Assembly (NCBI RefSeq): GCF_900476375.1
Contig: NZ_UPPP01000087.1
Coordinates: 1 to 41,411, forward strand
DNA from: Allolucifera butyrica
GTDB taxonomy: Bacteria > Bacillota > Negativicutes > Sporomusales > UPPP01
DNA length: 41,411 nucleotides
Reading direction: 5' to 3'
A model generated the notes under the pieces. That model was not told the DNA's origin. It searched no databases and worked only from the letters and a program-made list of their open reading frames with translations. Of the stretch, positions 16,632 through 24,686 are shown piece by piece. Position 1 is the stretch's first letter; each line of letters opens with the position of its first letter. Made by a program: the position numbers and the translations under genes.

Positions 16632-17831
16632 TCAAACCTTGCCTCCCAACAGGGTTGCTTCCTTTGTTAGGGGGCTATATGCCACAAAAACATGGTTTCC
16701 CACCTCCGGTATACGCAAGGTATGAACCGGTTCCTCAATTAACGCTTTGATTTCATTATCCTCAACAGTTACTCCGATCTTTACTAGCGGATTTTGACCC
16801 CAACAAACCTTGGATGTTTCCACGTAATCGACTTTGGCAATTCCCCGTTTTTGTTTTTGCAGCCTTGCTTTTTTACTGTAGTTCTCTCGCCAACAATAAT
16901 TACTGATATTCATGCCTGGCTGTAAATTACTTGTTTTAGGCATCTGAGCCACTATCTCCACTTCAATTACACTATTATCAAAGGCTACTTGGGCCTTAAT
17001 GAAAAAAAATTCATCGTCACCCATATAATAACCGGACGGGTTAACCGTTGTCAGGTGATATACTGCTTGACTAATATCGCCGAATTTACTTCGCGCCTCA
17101 TATTTATACTCTGGACTGCGGCTAAAGACTCCCGTGGCTCTTTCATCAACATAACTATACACCATTTCTACCATCTCCCCTCTCTCGTAAGGAGCAAAGG
17201 AAGGAGCTAGTAAGGTATATGGGATTTCCCGGCTACCATTCTCTGGGACATTGACTTTAAACACAACATTCTGTATTGGATGGCCGTTAATATATTGACC
17301 GCTATTCGCTACTTGGATGACCTCAGTAAACGTCGGATATTTGTCTTTGCCAAAAGGAGCAACTGCTGCCGCAAGATTATTTTCCTGATGTTCGGGCATC
17401 GACGTATACAGATTAGCAAGGAGACGATTTAGTTCATTGTCTTGGGAGGTATAGTGTTCTAACTTATTGGTGTATTCCTGGCTTAAAATGATCGCCTCCT
17501 CAATTTTATTTGGGTTATACGCTACCGTCACTTGAGATCCAACTTGCACTTGCGGTATCGAAATCAAAGGAACTACCTGCTTAATAACAAGCTGCACCGG
17601 TTGCCTGTTTTCAGGGTAGGCAGTAACCCAAATTCTCAGTTGCGGCTGGTCGTTTATCATTGTTCCAGTCTGTTCCGCCCTATCAATTCTTGCCAAGGCC
17701 ACAACTCCGGTCGAAGATAATTTTTTCATCAGCCGACTATCCCGGCTTGCCAAACGGAGTATAAAATAACAGAAAATTACCGTTATCGCCAGACAGATCA
17801 AAAGAATTACTAAATCCTGTAGATCATCCAT
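16632..17831 (-). CDS. Membrane-anchored protein with three divergent repeat domains
   Basis: 399 residues. Residues 7-27 form one membrane helix near the N-terminus; the rest is soluble. Three related beta-rich segments are visible: about 40-118 (GVVALARIDRAEQTG, ending VGSQVTVAYNPNKIEEAIIL), about 165-235 (PTFTEVIQVANSGQYINGH, ending GEMVEMVYSYVD) and about 325-399 (GIAKVDYVETSKVCWGQN, ending VGNHVFVAYSPLTKEATLL). Each has a variable start, a short N-rich turn and an end of the form G-x-x-V-x-V-x-Y. They resemble DUF3592-like small beta domains, but I cannot assign a family firmly. An AAGGAATTGAGAG site precedes the ATG. Orientation relative to the membrane, partner and function are unknown. 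Confidence 0.6.
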   Translation of the reverse strand: MDDLQDLVILLICLAITVIFCYFILRLASRDSRLMKKLSSTGVVALARIDRAEQTGTMINDQPQLRIWVTAYPENRQPVQLVIKQVVPLISIPQVQVGSQVTVAYNPNKIEEAIILSQEYTNKLEHYTSQDNELNRLLANLYTSMPEHQENNLAAAVAPFGKDKYPTFTEVIQVANSGQYINGHPIQNVVFKVNVPENGSREIPYTLLAPSFAPYERGEMVEMVYSYVDERATGVFSRSPEYKYEARSKFGDISQAVYHLTTVNPSGYYMGDDEFFFIKAQVAFDNSVIEVEIVAQMPKTSNLQPGMNISNYCWRENYSKKARLQKQKRGIAKVDYVETSKVCWGQNPLVKIGVTVEDNEIKALIEEPVHTLRIPEVGNHVFVAYSPLTKEATLLGGKV

Positions 17832-18083
17832 ACTCTCAATTCCTTCTTGTCAAATATATAGCCCCAACTGGACGGAATTAAATCAATGCACGCTATATTA
17901 CCATCGTCCGTTCCAGTTATTCTATAGTTACAACCATCAATTTGGCTAAATTGGAATTTCTCTCAGGGATAACTTGTATATTATTGGACAATAGCCGTGT
18001 AGGCATTTTACTACGATTATTTTCTTCATACGTATGGAATTTCCTTCCTTTTCAACCTCCTCCACACAAAAAAGCCCCGCAAA

Positions 18084-18116
18084 GACGAGTCAGAGGACGA
18101 GTCAGGGGACGGTTCG
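18084..18116. repeat. GAGTCAGGGGACGGTTCG dispersed repeat
   Basis: Contains GACGAGTCAGAG followed by GACGAGTCAGGGGACGGTTCG, the same core as the ends of the IS1182 element at 6023-7710, but with no transposase. It covers the stop and last codons of the gene ending at 18102. The preceding sequence on the plus strand (17832-18083) holds no gene. Confidence 0.75.
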
Positions 18117-18674
18117 CAATTGACATATAATGCCGTTGGAAAAATCATCCGCCATCATTAATATCTCTTTCTCGATTTTATTAAATGTCTCGATACTTCT
18201 GGAATAATCCTCCTTAAGCATCGCGACAGCCTCCTCTTTTGTTAATGCCAAATGGGTAAACCACATTTCTCTCATACATTCAACAGACCAATTAGGGTTA
18301 ATTTGATTTAGGAAACATACGATTTCCTCGGCATTTTCATACCACCTTTTTTCAGCGTCCACCGCAGCTCTACTATCTCCAGCCTTTGCCGCCTTCACAA
18401 GTTCCGCCGCAATAACCAGATGATCCCTTATCAAGCGTTCAAATTCGAATGCGATTTCATTTCCATAGAAACGGCAAAATACTTTAGCAAAATCAGGTGC
18501 GTTACGCAGAAGCCGCTCCGTAGTTTGCTCCAAGTCCGGCAAATCAAACACAATACCTAAGATAACCATTCTGGTCCAATAAACATGTTGCTCCCAGAGC
18601 AAACGGAAACAGTCCCTTAAATGAACTTCCGTTTCGCTTAAACAACATTCGCTGCTATAGTAAGGATTAAACAT
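18102..18674 (-). CDS. Conserved hypothetical protein (helical, Clostridia/Paenibacillus type)
   Basis: 190 residues from the ATG at 18674, which has AAAGGAGG upstream; a start seven codons earlier would lie on that site. The protein is almost all alpha-helical and contains LWEQHVYWTRMVI, LLRNAPDFAKVF and DHLVIAAELVKAAKAGD. These belong to a conserved family of unknown function in spore-forming Firmicutes, sometimes misnamed acetylglutamate kinase. No kinase motif is visible. The last residues (LRTVP) are encoded by the dispersed GGGACGGTTCG repeat, so the natural C-terminus has been replaced by a few codons. Confidence 0.72.
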   Translation of the reverse strand: MFNPYYSSECCLSETEVHLRDCFRLLWEQHVYWTRMVILGIVFDLPDLEQTTERLLRNAPDFAKVFCRFYGNEIAFEFERLIRDHLVIAAELVKAAKAGDSRAAVDAEKRWYENAEEIVCFLNQINPNWSVECMREMWFTHLALTKEEAVAMLKEDYSRSIETFNKIEKEILMMADDFSNGIICQLRTVP

Positions 18675-18740
18675 ATAGCTTTCCTCCTTTAACACTATAT
18701 GTTACATAATATGTTTTTACACAAATTTCTGACACTCTAG

Positions 18741-18860
18741 GAAGCAAAGGGACGTTCTTTTTGCTTTCTACGTACTCACACCTTAAAAATAATACTTTGG
18801 TTCATCCTTCAGGAACATACAAGGGACAGTTTCATTGTCCCACTGATTTGTCAAAAGAAC
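18741..18860. repeat. Cluster of three degenerate dispersed repeats
   Basis: 18741-18768 is a GAAGCAAAGG-GACGTT-CTTTTTGCTTTC hairpin (compare 35516-35546). About 18824-18841 is GGGACA-N7-TGTCCC. About 18848-18865 is a worn copy of the ACGGGGTTGTCGACA element (reads ACGGGGTTCTCGATA). No gene is apparent in 18675-18940. Confidence 0.6.
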
Positions 18861-18944
18861 GGGGTTCTCGATATTTTCCTGCATTCGCGACACTACTAAT
18901 CTAATAATTGATAATTTTTTATTAATCAGACATACAAACAGAAA

Positions 18945-18990
18945 GCCGGTCAAGGTGCACATCAAACTTCACCTCAACCGGCCTGTTTTT
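18945..18990. terminator. Bidirectional hairpin terminator after the tartrate genes
   Basis: Arms GCCGGTCAAGGTG (18945-18957) and CACCTCAACCGGC (18970-18982) pair with two mismatches. T-rich tracts follow on both strands. It lies downstream of ttdB (leftward). Confidence 0.75.
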
Positions 18991-19064
18991 TGTTTTTATT
19001 CAATCTGCTCTCGTCATATACCACTTTTTCGTTAACGCAAAATATAGGCCAATATCAGCAGTCA

Positions 19065-19676
19065 TTATTTGATAAAGCTGACATGCTTGCAAATTTCAGC
19101 AATTACTTTCTCCTTTATTTGATTGAACTTCACTTTATTTTCTTCAAAAAGATTTCGTCCGTGTGTATCAATTGAAACAATGAGCGGACCGAATTCTTTG
19201 ACCTTGCATGTCCATAATGTTTCTGGCATACCGAGGTCTTTCCAATTGGCATCCTCTATTTTTTCCACGCAAGTCGCAGCTACTACTGCACATCCCGCAG
19301 GAAAGACTGCATGAATGGCTTTATAATCGCGACAACCTTTCATTGTACCTTCACCCATACCACCTTTGCCAACAATAAGCTTGACCCCGGTTTCCTTAAT
19401 GAATTCCTCTTCAAACTTTTCCATGCGCATACTGGTTGTTGGGCCAACGGATACCATTTCGTACTGATTTTCATCTATTGTTCTAATGATCGGCCCTGCG
19501 TGGAAAATGGCACCGCCATCAATATCAACCGGTAAATTGCGCCCTTCTTCAATGAGCCGGCGATGGGCTACATCGCGGCATGTCGTAATGTATCCATTCA
19601 AATACACGATATCGCCTATGTTGATATCTTCCAAGTCTTCCGCTTTAATCGGTGTTGTTAAAATTTTCTTTGCCAT
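19065..19676 (-). CDS. ttdB: L(+)-tartrate dehydratase, beta subunit
   Basis: 203 residues, very close to E. coli TtdB in length and sequence. It shares [11 protein letters not shown] at the start, TTCRD and [52 protein letters not shown] and the end ICKHVSFIK. With the alpha subunit it dehydrates L(+)-tartrate to oxaloacetate in the cytoplasm of anaerobes. The ATG overlaps the alpha-subunit stop (ATGA), giving coupled translation. The related two-subunit class I fumarases have the same fold. TtdB is preferred because the similarity to TtdB is high along the whole chain and a carrier and LysR regulator stand beside it, as in the E. coli ttd locus. Confidence 0.88.
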   Translation of the reverse strand: MAKKILTTPIKAEDLEDINIGDIVYLNGYITTCRDVAHRRLIEEGRNLPVDIDGGAIFHAGPIIRTIDENQYEMVSVGPTTSMRMEKFEEEFIKETGVKLIVGKGGMGEGTMKGCRDYKAIHAVFPAGCAVVAATCVEKIEDANWKDLGMPETLWTCKVKEFGPLIVSIDTHGRNLFEENKVKFNQIKEKVIAEICKHVSFIK

Positions 19677-20575
19677 CAGAATTCCACCTCCGTATGAGAA
19701 TTAATCGCATAATTCAGGTCTCTGTCAAAAACTATGTGCCCGCGGCGGTGTGACCAGCAGCCAACATTAACGGCTACACCGATAACCGACGGGTGCCTTG
19801 CCGTATTTTCAATATGAACGCCAAGTACAGAATTCTTTCCTGTAAGTCCCTGTGGACCTAACCCAATTTTATTAATACCATCTTCTAATAATTTTTCCAT
19901 CGAGGCGGCACGTTCATTGGGATTATGCATTCCGAGCGGACGCATCAACGCTTTTTTAGAAAGTACAGCTGCCGTTTCAATAGAAGTTGCAATACCAACA
20001 CCAACTAATAGTGGTGGGCAGGCATTAAGACCATAGCTTGTCATAACATCTAGCACAAAGCGAGTTACGCCCTCATATCCTTCGCCCGGCATGAGCACCA
20101 TAGCTTTGCCAGGCAGGCTGCATCCGCCGCCAGCCATGTACGTATCAATTTCAAGTTTATCATCTTCGGGAATAATATCCCAAAAAATTGTTGGAACTCC
20201 TTTTCCCACGTTTTTGCCAGTATTATATTCATCAAAAGATTCGACACTGTTATGACGCAGCGGCGCATCCTTTGTAGCCTGAATGACTGCCTCCCGTAAA
20301 ATTTCTTCCATGGCTCCGATATAGGGGAAATTGGCGCCGCACTGAAGAAAGAATTGGATAGCACCCGTATCCTGGCAGCTTGGCCGATTTAGCCGGACGG
20401 CAAGTTCTTGATTTTTAAACATCGTCTCATAGATAACCTTTGCCAGCGGAGTATCTTCTTCTGCCTCAAGCGCCTGCAATTTTTTTCTTACATCATCAGG
20501 TAATACTTTGCCTGTATAAGCCACAAATTTTGCAATTGTATCCGTTAAACGAAATACCGCTTCGTCCTTTCTCAT
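19676..20575 (-). CDS. ttdA: L(+)-tartrate dehydratase, alpha subunit (iron-sulfur)
   Basis: 299 residues from the ATG at 20575, nine bases after AGAGG; an ATG at 20584 abuts that site and is rejected. The three cysteines expected to bind the [4Fe-4S] cluster are in RPSCQDTG (C67), AGGGCSLPG (C152) and [10 protein letters not shown] (C273). The segments [24 protein letters not shown], split around C152, and [17 protein letters not shown], read like E. coli TtdA. The subunit holds the catalytic cluster that removes water from tartrate. The gene is followed directly by ttdB and preceded by an anion/proton carrier, together forming a tartrate uptake and breakdown operon. Exposure to oxygen should inactivate the cluster. 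Confidence 0.88.
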   Translation of the reverse strand: MRKDEAVFRLTDTIAKFVAYTGKVLPDDVRKKLQALEAEEDTPLAKVIYETMFKNQELAVRLNRPSCQDTGAIQFFLQCGANFPYIGAMEEILREAVIQATKDAPLRHNSVESFDEYNTGKNVGKGVPTIFWDIIPEDDKLEIDTYMAGGGCSLPGKAMVLMPGEGYEGVTRFVLDVMTSYGLNACPPLLVGVGIATSIETAAVLSKKALMRPLGMHNPNERAASMEKLLEDGINKIGLGPQGLTGKNSVLGVHIENTARHPSVIGVAVNVGCWSHRRGHIVFDRDLNYAINSHTEVEF

Positions 20576-20622
20576 ACCTATCATCCTCTTTCTACTTTTA
20601 TATTTACTTTTGCGCCAGAACT

Positions 20623-21942
20623 TTACTTAAGCTCAACACGCTTAATTTCTCCAACAATAAACAGGTAACAAAGAATTGCAATCAAACAATGTGCGGCAAT
20701 AAATACTAGCGCATCATTGTATGACCCTGTTATTTTAATAATATAGCCGATGGTAATCGGAGTGATAATACTGGTAAGATTGCCAAAAATGTTTAATACC
20801 CCACCACTTACACCCACGATTGCCTTCGGCGCAGTATCAGAATTCACTGCCCAACCAAGTTGGCCAAATCCTTTACCAAAAAACGCCACCGACATAATAG
20901 CAATAACCATAAATACACTATCCACATAGTTACAAATAATTATTGTCATGCCTAATAACATTCCCAACACAATTGGTACTTTTCGAGCTACGGTTAAGGA
21001 ATATCCTTTTTTCAATAAGAAGTCGGATAAAATACCGCCTAAAATGCCACCGGCAAAACCAAATATCGCTGGTACAGATGCGGCAAAGCCAGCTTTAAGA
21101 ATTGACAATCCCCGAGCCTGCACCAGATAAACTGGAAACCAGGTGATAAAGAAATATATCGTGGCATTAATACAGTATTGCGCAATATAAATACCTATCA
21201 TCATCCGATTGTGCAGCAGTTGTTTAACATATTTCATGATAGACTCATTCTTCTTAGCTCCAGCATTGGTCTGATCCATATCAACCAAACCGCCGCCTTC
21301 TACAATATATTGAATCTCCGCTTCATTAGCCATCGGATGATCTTTGGGGTTATGAATGAACTTCTTCCACACTAACGTAAATAGCATTGCCAATATGCCC
21401 ATGAACCAAAAAGCATAATACCAGCCAAAAGTAAATATAATCCATCCCATTAAAGGCGCAAAAATTACAGTAGCAGCAGCTTGGCCCGCGCTAAAAATAG
21501 CTGCGGCGGTACCACGCTCCGCAGCAGGAAACCATGCCGCAACAATTCTACTATTTGCTGGAAAAGTAGGTGATTCTGCAGCTCCAGATAATAACCGTAA
21601 AATAAATAGAGTAACAAATGCAGTTCCTACAGCTAGAAAACCGGTAAATCCTTGAAGTATTGAACTTAACGCCCAGAAAAAAATACTAAATGCATATACT
21701 CTTTTTGAGCCAAATCGATCTAACCAGTATCCTCCTGGCAACTGGCATATAACATATGCCCAGCCAAAGGCTGAAAAGATATAGCCCATTGCTACCGGGC
21801 CCATATGAAATTGTTTTTCTATCCCCGAACCAGCGAGCGAAATAGTAGCACGGTCGGCGTAATTTATTACGGTAATAAGAAACAAGATGGCCACGGTTAT
21901 CCAACGAACATTCGTCTTCTTTACATCCTTAGCAACATTCAT
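20623..21942 (-). CDS. MFS anion:cation symporter (ACS family), probable tartrate carrier
   Basis: 439 residues, about twelve membrane helices. The opening VRWITVAILFLITVINYADRATISLAG and the loop GGYWLDRFGSKRVYAF are characteristic of ACS-family carriers for hexuronates, glucarate, galactonate and tartrate. These import organic anions with protons. The ATG follows AGGGGTGG. It is the first gene of the leftward operon with ttdA (48 bases downstream) and ttdB, and it lies divergent to the LysR regulator. This argues for tartrate as substrate, although other sugar acids fit the family equally. E. coli uses an unrelated antiporter (TtdT), so the pairing here is different. Confidence 0.85.
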   Translation of the reverse strand: MNVAKDVKKTNVRWITVAILFLITVINYADRATISLAGSGIEKQFHMGPVAMGYIFSAFGWAYVICQLPGGYWLDRFGSKRVYAFSIFFWALSSILQGFTGFLAVGTAFVTLFILRLLSGAAESPTFPANSRIVAAWFPAAERGTAAAIFSAGQAAATVIFAPLMGWIIFTFGWYYAFWFMGILAMLFTLVWKKFIHNPKDHPMANEAEIQYIVEGGGLVDMDQTNAGAKKNESIMKYVKQLLHNRMMIGIYIAQYCINATIYFFITWFPVYLVQARGLSILKAGFAASVPAIFGFAGGILGGILSDFLLKKGYSLTVARKVPIVLGMLLGMTIIICNYVDSVFMVIAIMSVAFFGKGFGQLGWAVNSDTAPKAIVGVSGGVLNIFGNLTSIITPITIGYIIKITGSYNDALVFIAAHCLIAILCYLFIVGEIKRVELK

Positions 21943-22035
21943 ATGTCCACCCCTATAGACTTGCTAGCACAAATCTAAGCTTTCCTTTCTTTGATAGATT
22001 AATTTAAACCAATTCTTTTGTCTCTTCTTAATATA

Positions 22036-22056
22036 CTTAATTTAATGTAAATTAAG
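22036..22056. promoter_or_regulatory. Perfect palindromic LysR-type operator
   Basis: CTTAATTTA-N3-TAAATTAAG is a perfect 9+3+9 palindrome containing a T-N11-A LysR box. It lies in the 253-base region between the divergent carrier operon and the LysR gene, about 95 bases from the former start and 140 from the latter. Confidence 0.72.
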
Positions 22057-22195
22057 ATAAGTCAGTTTTTTCTTGCAAAGTTGCGCGCTCCTTTACACGA
22101 TTTAAAGTATAAGCTATACTCATAAATAAGTCTAATACGTAAAATTATATAAACATTATAGGTTTCTGCCTATACAAAGGAGCAGATATATCCCA

Positions 22196-23158
22196 ATGGA
22201 ATATCATCAATTAAAATATGTTCTCAAAGTAGCCGAAGAAAAAAGTTTTTCTTTAGCAGCCAAAAAACTCTATATTTCCCAGCCTTCTTTAAGCCAAGTT
22301 ATTCTTAAACTGGAAGAAAAAATTGGATTTCCCCTGTTTGACCGAAGCAGCACGCCATTAAAGCTCACCGATATTGGTGAGCTTTATATTGAGACAGCCA
22401 AAAAAATTTTGGATTTAAGCGATCAATTCACGAAAATGGTTGATGATGTAGCCAATTTACGTCGGGGCCACCTGACTATCGGAAGCTCACCTTTCCGTAA
22501 TACGTACCTGCTTTCGCAGATTATTCCTATATTTAAACAAAGATTTCCCGGACTGGAACTTATTTTGAAGGAAGATACCACACATCGATTAGAAGAACTC
22601 GCCTTAAATGGTCAAACAGATTTTTCAATCTCACTGCTACCCATCAATACAAAACTCTTTGACTATGAAGAATTGTTCCAGGAAGAATTACTGCTTGCTC
22701 TACCGCCAAATCATCCACTATGCATAAAGTTTCAGCGTCAACCTGGAGATTATCTTAATCCGCCGCAAATCAAACTACAGGATGTCCGTGAAACCCCTTT
22801 TATCCTCATGGATAAAGGGCAAAAGCTCCATAATGTCTTTTTCGATTTATGCAATAAAGCTGAATTTAAACCGCGCATTTTATTAGAAACCCAAAGCATG
22901 AATGCCGCCCAGGCATTGGTAGGTGCAGGAATGGGCGCAGCCTTACTGCCTGACACGCTTATCCGCGCTAGCAACATCAGCAAAAACCCCTGCTATTTTT
23001 CTCTTTGCCCAATGCCATTACGAACTGTTATCGTTGCTTATTGCAAAAGCAGGTATCTATCTAAGGCGGCAGTCGAATTTATTAATTTAATGAAACAATC
23101 TTTTAGTGTCAAGGGGACGGGGTTGTCGACATCCCCAAGTTTTATGGAAAACACCTAG
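22196..23158 (+). CDS. LysR-family transcriptional regulator of the tartrate locus
   Basis: 320 residues. The N-terminal winged HTH reads HQLKYVLKVAEEKSFSLAAKK then LYISQPSLSQVILKLEEKIG (about residues 4-45), typical of LysR. The effector domain runs from about 90 to 300, with SSPFRNTYLLSQIIPIF at its start. It is divergent from the MFS-ttdA-ttdB operon, the classic arrangement for a LysR activator responding to the substrate; E. coli ttd is also under a LysR protein (TtdR). The last 16 residues (VKGTGLSTSPS onward) are encoded by a dispersed GGGGACGGGGTT repeat, so the protein has a repeat-derived tail that is probably neutral. Confidence 0.88.
   Translation: MEYHQLKYVLKVAEEKSFSLAAKKLYISQPSLSQVILKLEEKIGFPLFDRSSTPLKLTDIGELYIETAKKILDLSDQFTKMVDDVANLRRGHLTIGSSPFRNTYLLSQIIPIFKQRFPGLELILKEDTTHRLEELALNGQTDFSISLLPINTKLFDYEELFQEELLLALPPNHPLCIKFQRQPGDYLNPPQIKLQDVRETPFILMDKGQKLHNVFFDLCNKAEFKPRILLETQSMNAAQALVGAGMGAALLPDTLIRASNISKNPCYFSLCPMPLRTVIVAYCKSRYLSKAAVEFINLMKQSFSVKGTGLSTSPSFMENT
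23106..23136 (+). repeat. GGGGACGGGGTTGTCGACA dispersed repeat inside gene end
   Basis: AGGGGACGGGGTTGTCGAC matches the elements at 3895 and 16038. It interrupts the LysR gene at its 3' end and provides the last codons up to the stop at 23158. Confidence 0.8.
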
Positions 23159-23624
23159 GACCGTTCTTTATTCGACAACTTATTAATCAAATGTTTTCCG
23201 AATTTTGATTGGTGGAGGCGAACCGACACCAATTACGCGCTAAACTATTGTTACCAAAAGCTAACTGCTCTTCGTATAAACGGCTCAGGGAAAACCCATC
23301 CAAAAATCATTCAACAAGGAACTGACAATTTGGTGTTTTTCCCATACTAACCTTATCCTGCCTGCGGTTTAGAAACGTCGGAAAATACCATAGAACAAAT
23401 TAATCTAATGATAGAGTTTCAACAAACTCGTAAGAAATAGCTTCACGATCTCCAGTCTTTCTGTAGCCATCCTCCTTATGAGAATCATCAGAAAGCTTCG
23501 CGCACTTTCATGCCAATTTCTTTACTAAATATACTCTTTAATTATGTGACATAATCACTACTAATTCATAGAATATATTAGAGTTCTATGTAACCCTAAT
23601 ATTACTATATAAGGAGATATCGCT
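23159..23624. other. Intergenic region with a possible dead gene fragment
   Basis: From about 23215 a plus-strand frame reads WRRTDTNYALNYCYQKL, continues to LVFFPY, meets one stop near 23349 and goes on with PYPACGLETSENTIEQ to a stop near 23440. Coding-like composition on both sides of the stop suggests a decayed gene, but I recognise no family. The 3' part contains the promoter region of the carbonic anhydrase gene. Confidence 0.3.
23209..23221 (+). repeat. 13-bp direct repeat, left copy (flanks carbonic anhydrase gene)
   Basis: TTGGTGGAGGCGA, repeated exactly at 24424-24436. Its reverse complement resembles the CGCCTCCACCA 3' end common to tmRNA genes, so it may be an attachment-site remnant. 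Upstream bases (CCGAATTTTG versus CCAAATTTT) are also alike. Confidence 0.4.
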
Positions 23625-24329
23625 ATGAGTCTAGAAAAACCTGTTGGACAAAGGCCTGCAGAAATAAATAATAGATATTCATATTTTGTTACTAGTAATC
23701 CTGCGACTTCTTTTAATCGTGTTAGCGTATATCCTACTATTGATAAAACTGCTTTTATCGGTCCTTTTTCTAGCATTATTGGAGATGTCCGAATAAAAAA
23801 AGAAGTGTTTATTGGATGTAATGTGACAATTAGAGCTGATGAAGGAACACCATTTCATATTGGAAATAAAACCAACTTACAAGATGGAGTGATTTTACAT
23901 GGTTTGAAAAATATGCGATTAACTGTGCATAATGAACAATATTCTATCTATTTAGGAAATAAAGTTAGTGCTGCTCATGGAGCTCTAATTCATGGTCCAT
24001 GCATTGTTGAAGATAATACTTTTGTAGGATTTAACGCGATTGTCTTTAACGCCATTGTGGAAGATGGCTGTTACATTGATTTAGCAGCTATTGTAACAAA
24101 TGGAGTACGAATTCCTCCTAATAGCTATGTTCCGATTGGAGCTATAATAGATACTCAAAGAAAGGCTAACGTTCTAACAAAAGTATCGGAAGCTAATGAG
24201 AATTTTGCTAAAAGTGTAGTTAAAACAAATGGCGAACTTGCACAAGCCTATTCTTTAAAATTTGGTGATACTATATGTAGTTGTGGTCTCTGTTGTAATA
24301 GTAATACTTTTAAGAATTTAGAAGAATAG
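23625..24329 (+). CDS. Gamma-class carbonic anhydrase homologue (Cam/CamH-like)
   Basis: 234 residues with AAGGAG upstream. A left-handed beta-helix of hexapeptide repeats spans about 42-175. The metal-binding histidines of archaeal Cam are matched by H92 (GVILHG), H118 and H123 (AAHGALIHGP). The catalytic Arg-x-Asp-Glu is matched by R70, D72 and E73 (IRADEG). The acidic loop that in Cam carries an extra glutamate is about ten residues shorter here, as in CamH proteins. It should interconvert CO2 and bicarbonate as a trimer with metal at the subunit interface. The C-terminus has an unusual cysteine cluster, CSCGLCC (218-224). No signal peptide is seen. It stands alone, bounded by a terminator and 13-bp direct repeats. 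Confidence 0.82.
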   Translation: MSLEKPVGQRPAEINNRYSYFVTSNPATSFNRVSVYPTIDKTAFIGPFSSIIGDVRIKKEVFIGCNVTIRADEGTPFHIGNKTNLQDGVILHGLKNMRLTVHNEQYSIYLGNKVSAAHGALIHGPCIVEDNTFVGFNAIVFNAIVEDGCYIDLAAIVTNGVRIPPNSYVPIGAIIDTQRKANVLTKVSEANENFAKSVVKTNGELAQAYSLKFGDTICSCGLCCNSNTFKNLEE

Positions 24330-24380
24330 CGTACGCGTAGAAAATGCCGTCACCTTGACATATAAGACTCTTGCAATAAC

Positions 24381-24407
24381 AAAAACCTGCTGATTAGGCA
24401 GGTTTTT
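24381..24407. terminator. Intrinsic terminator after the carbonic anhydrase gene
   Basis: AAAAACCTGC (24381-24390) and GCAGGTTTTT (24398-24407) form a perfect 10-bp stem with a seven-base loop; it is bidirectional. Confidence 0.9.
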
Positions 24408-24686
24408 AATTAATTCCCAAATTTTGGTGGAGGCGAGGCATGCCGAACCCCTGACCATACACTTCGCCTGCGTTATAATATTTGCAGGAAAAAAGTTTTT
24501 TTTAGCTAAAACCTATAGTAAATATAGTGTGTTCCGGGGGAAATTAAAGCGTACGACATACCGTTCCGGTTAGCTAAAATATTGTCGGATGAGGTTGAAT
24601 GTCGGGCAATTGCTGGCGGCACCTGACCTAGTTTTGGAAGTATAAGCAGACGAAGGAATCAAGCGTTTATTCAGGAAGGTGGGTAT
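24408..24686. other. Intergenic region upstream of the sigma-54 regulator
   Basis: No gene. It contains the right copy of the 13-bp direct repeat (24424-24436), the imperfect hairpin CCTGC-N12-GCAGG near 24467, and two TTAGCTAAAA words (near 24502 and 24570) that could be a control site of the regulator gene. Confidence 0.45.

Noticed and set aside
18783..18965. 60-codon minus-strand frame
   Set aside because: It spans the degenerate repeats and a terminator arm; no ribosome site.
23209..23260. Possible tRNA or tmRNA 3' end on the minus strand (TGGTGGAGGCGA)
   Set aside because: No T-loop GGTTCGA-type sequence or acceptor/anticodon stems follow; only the terminal bases resemble such a gene.
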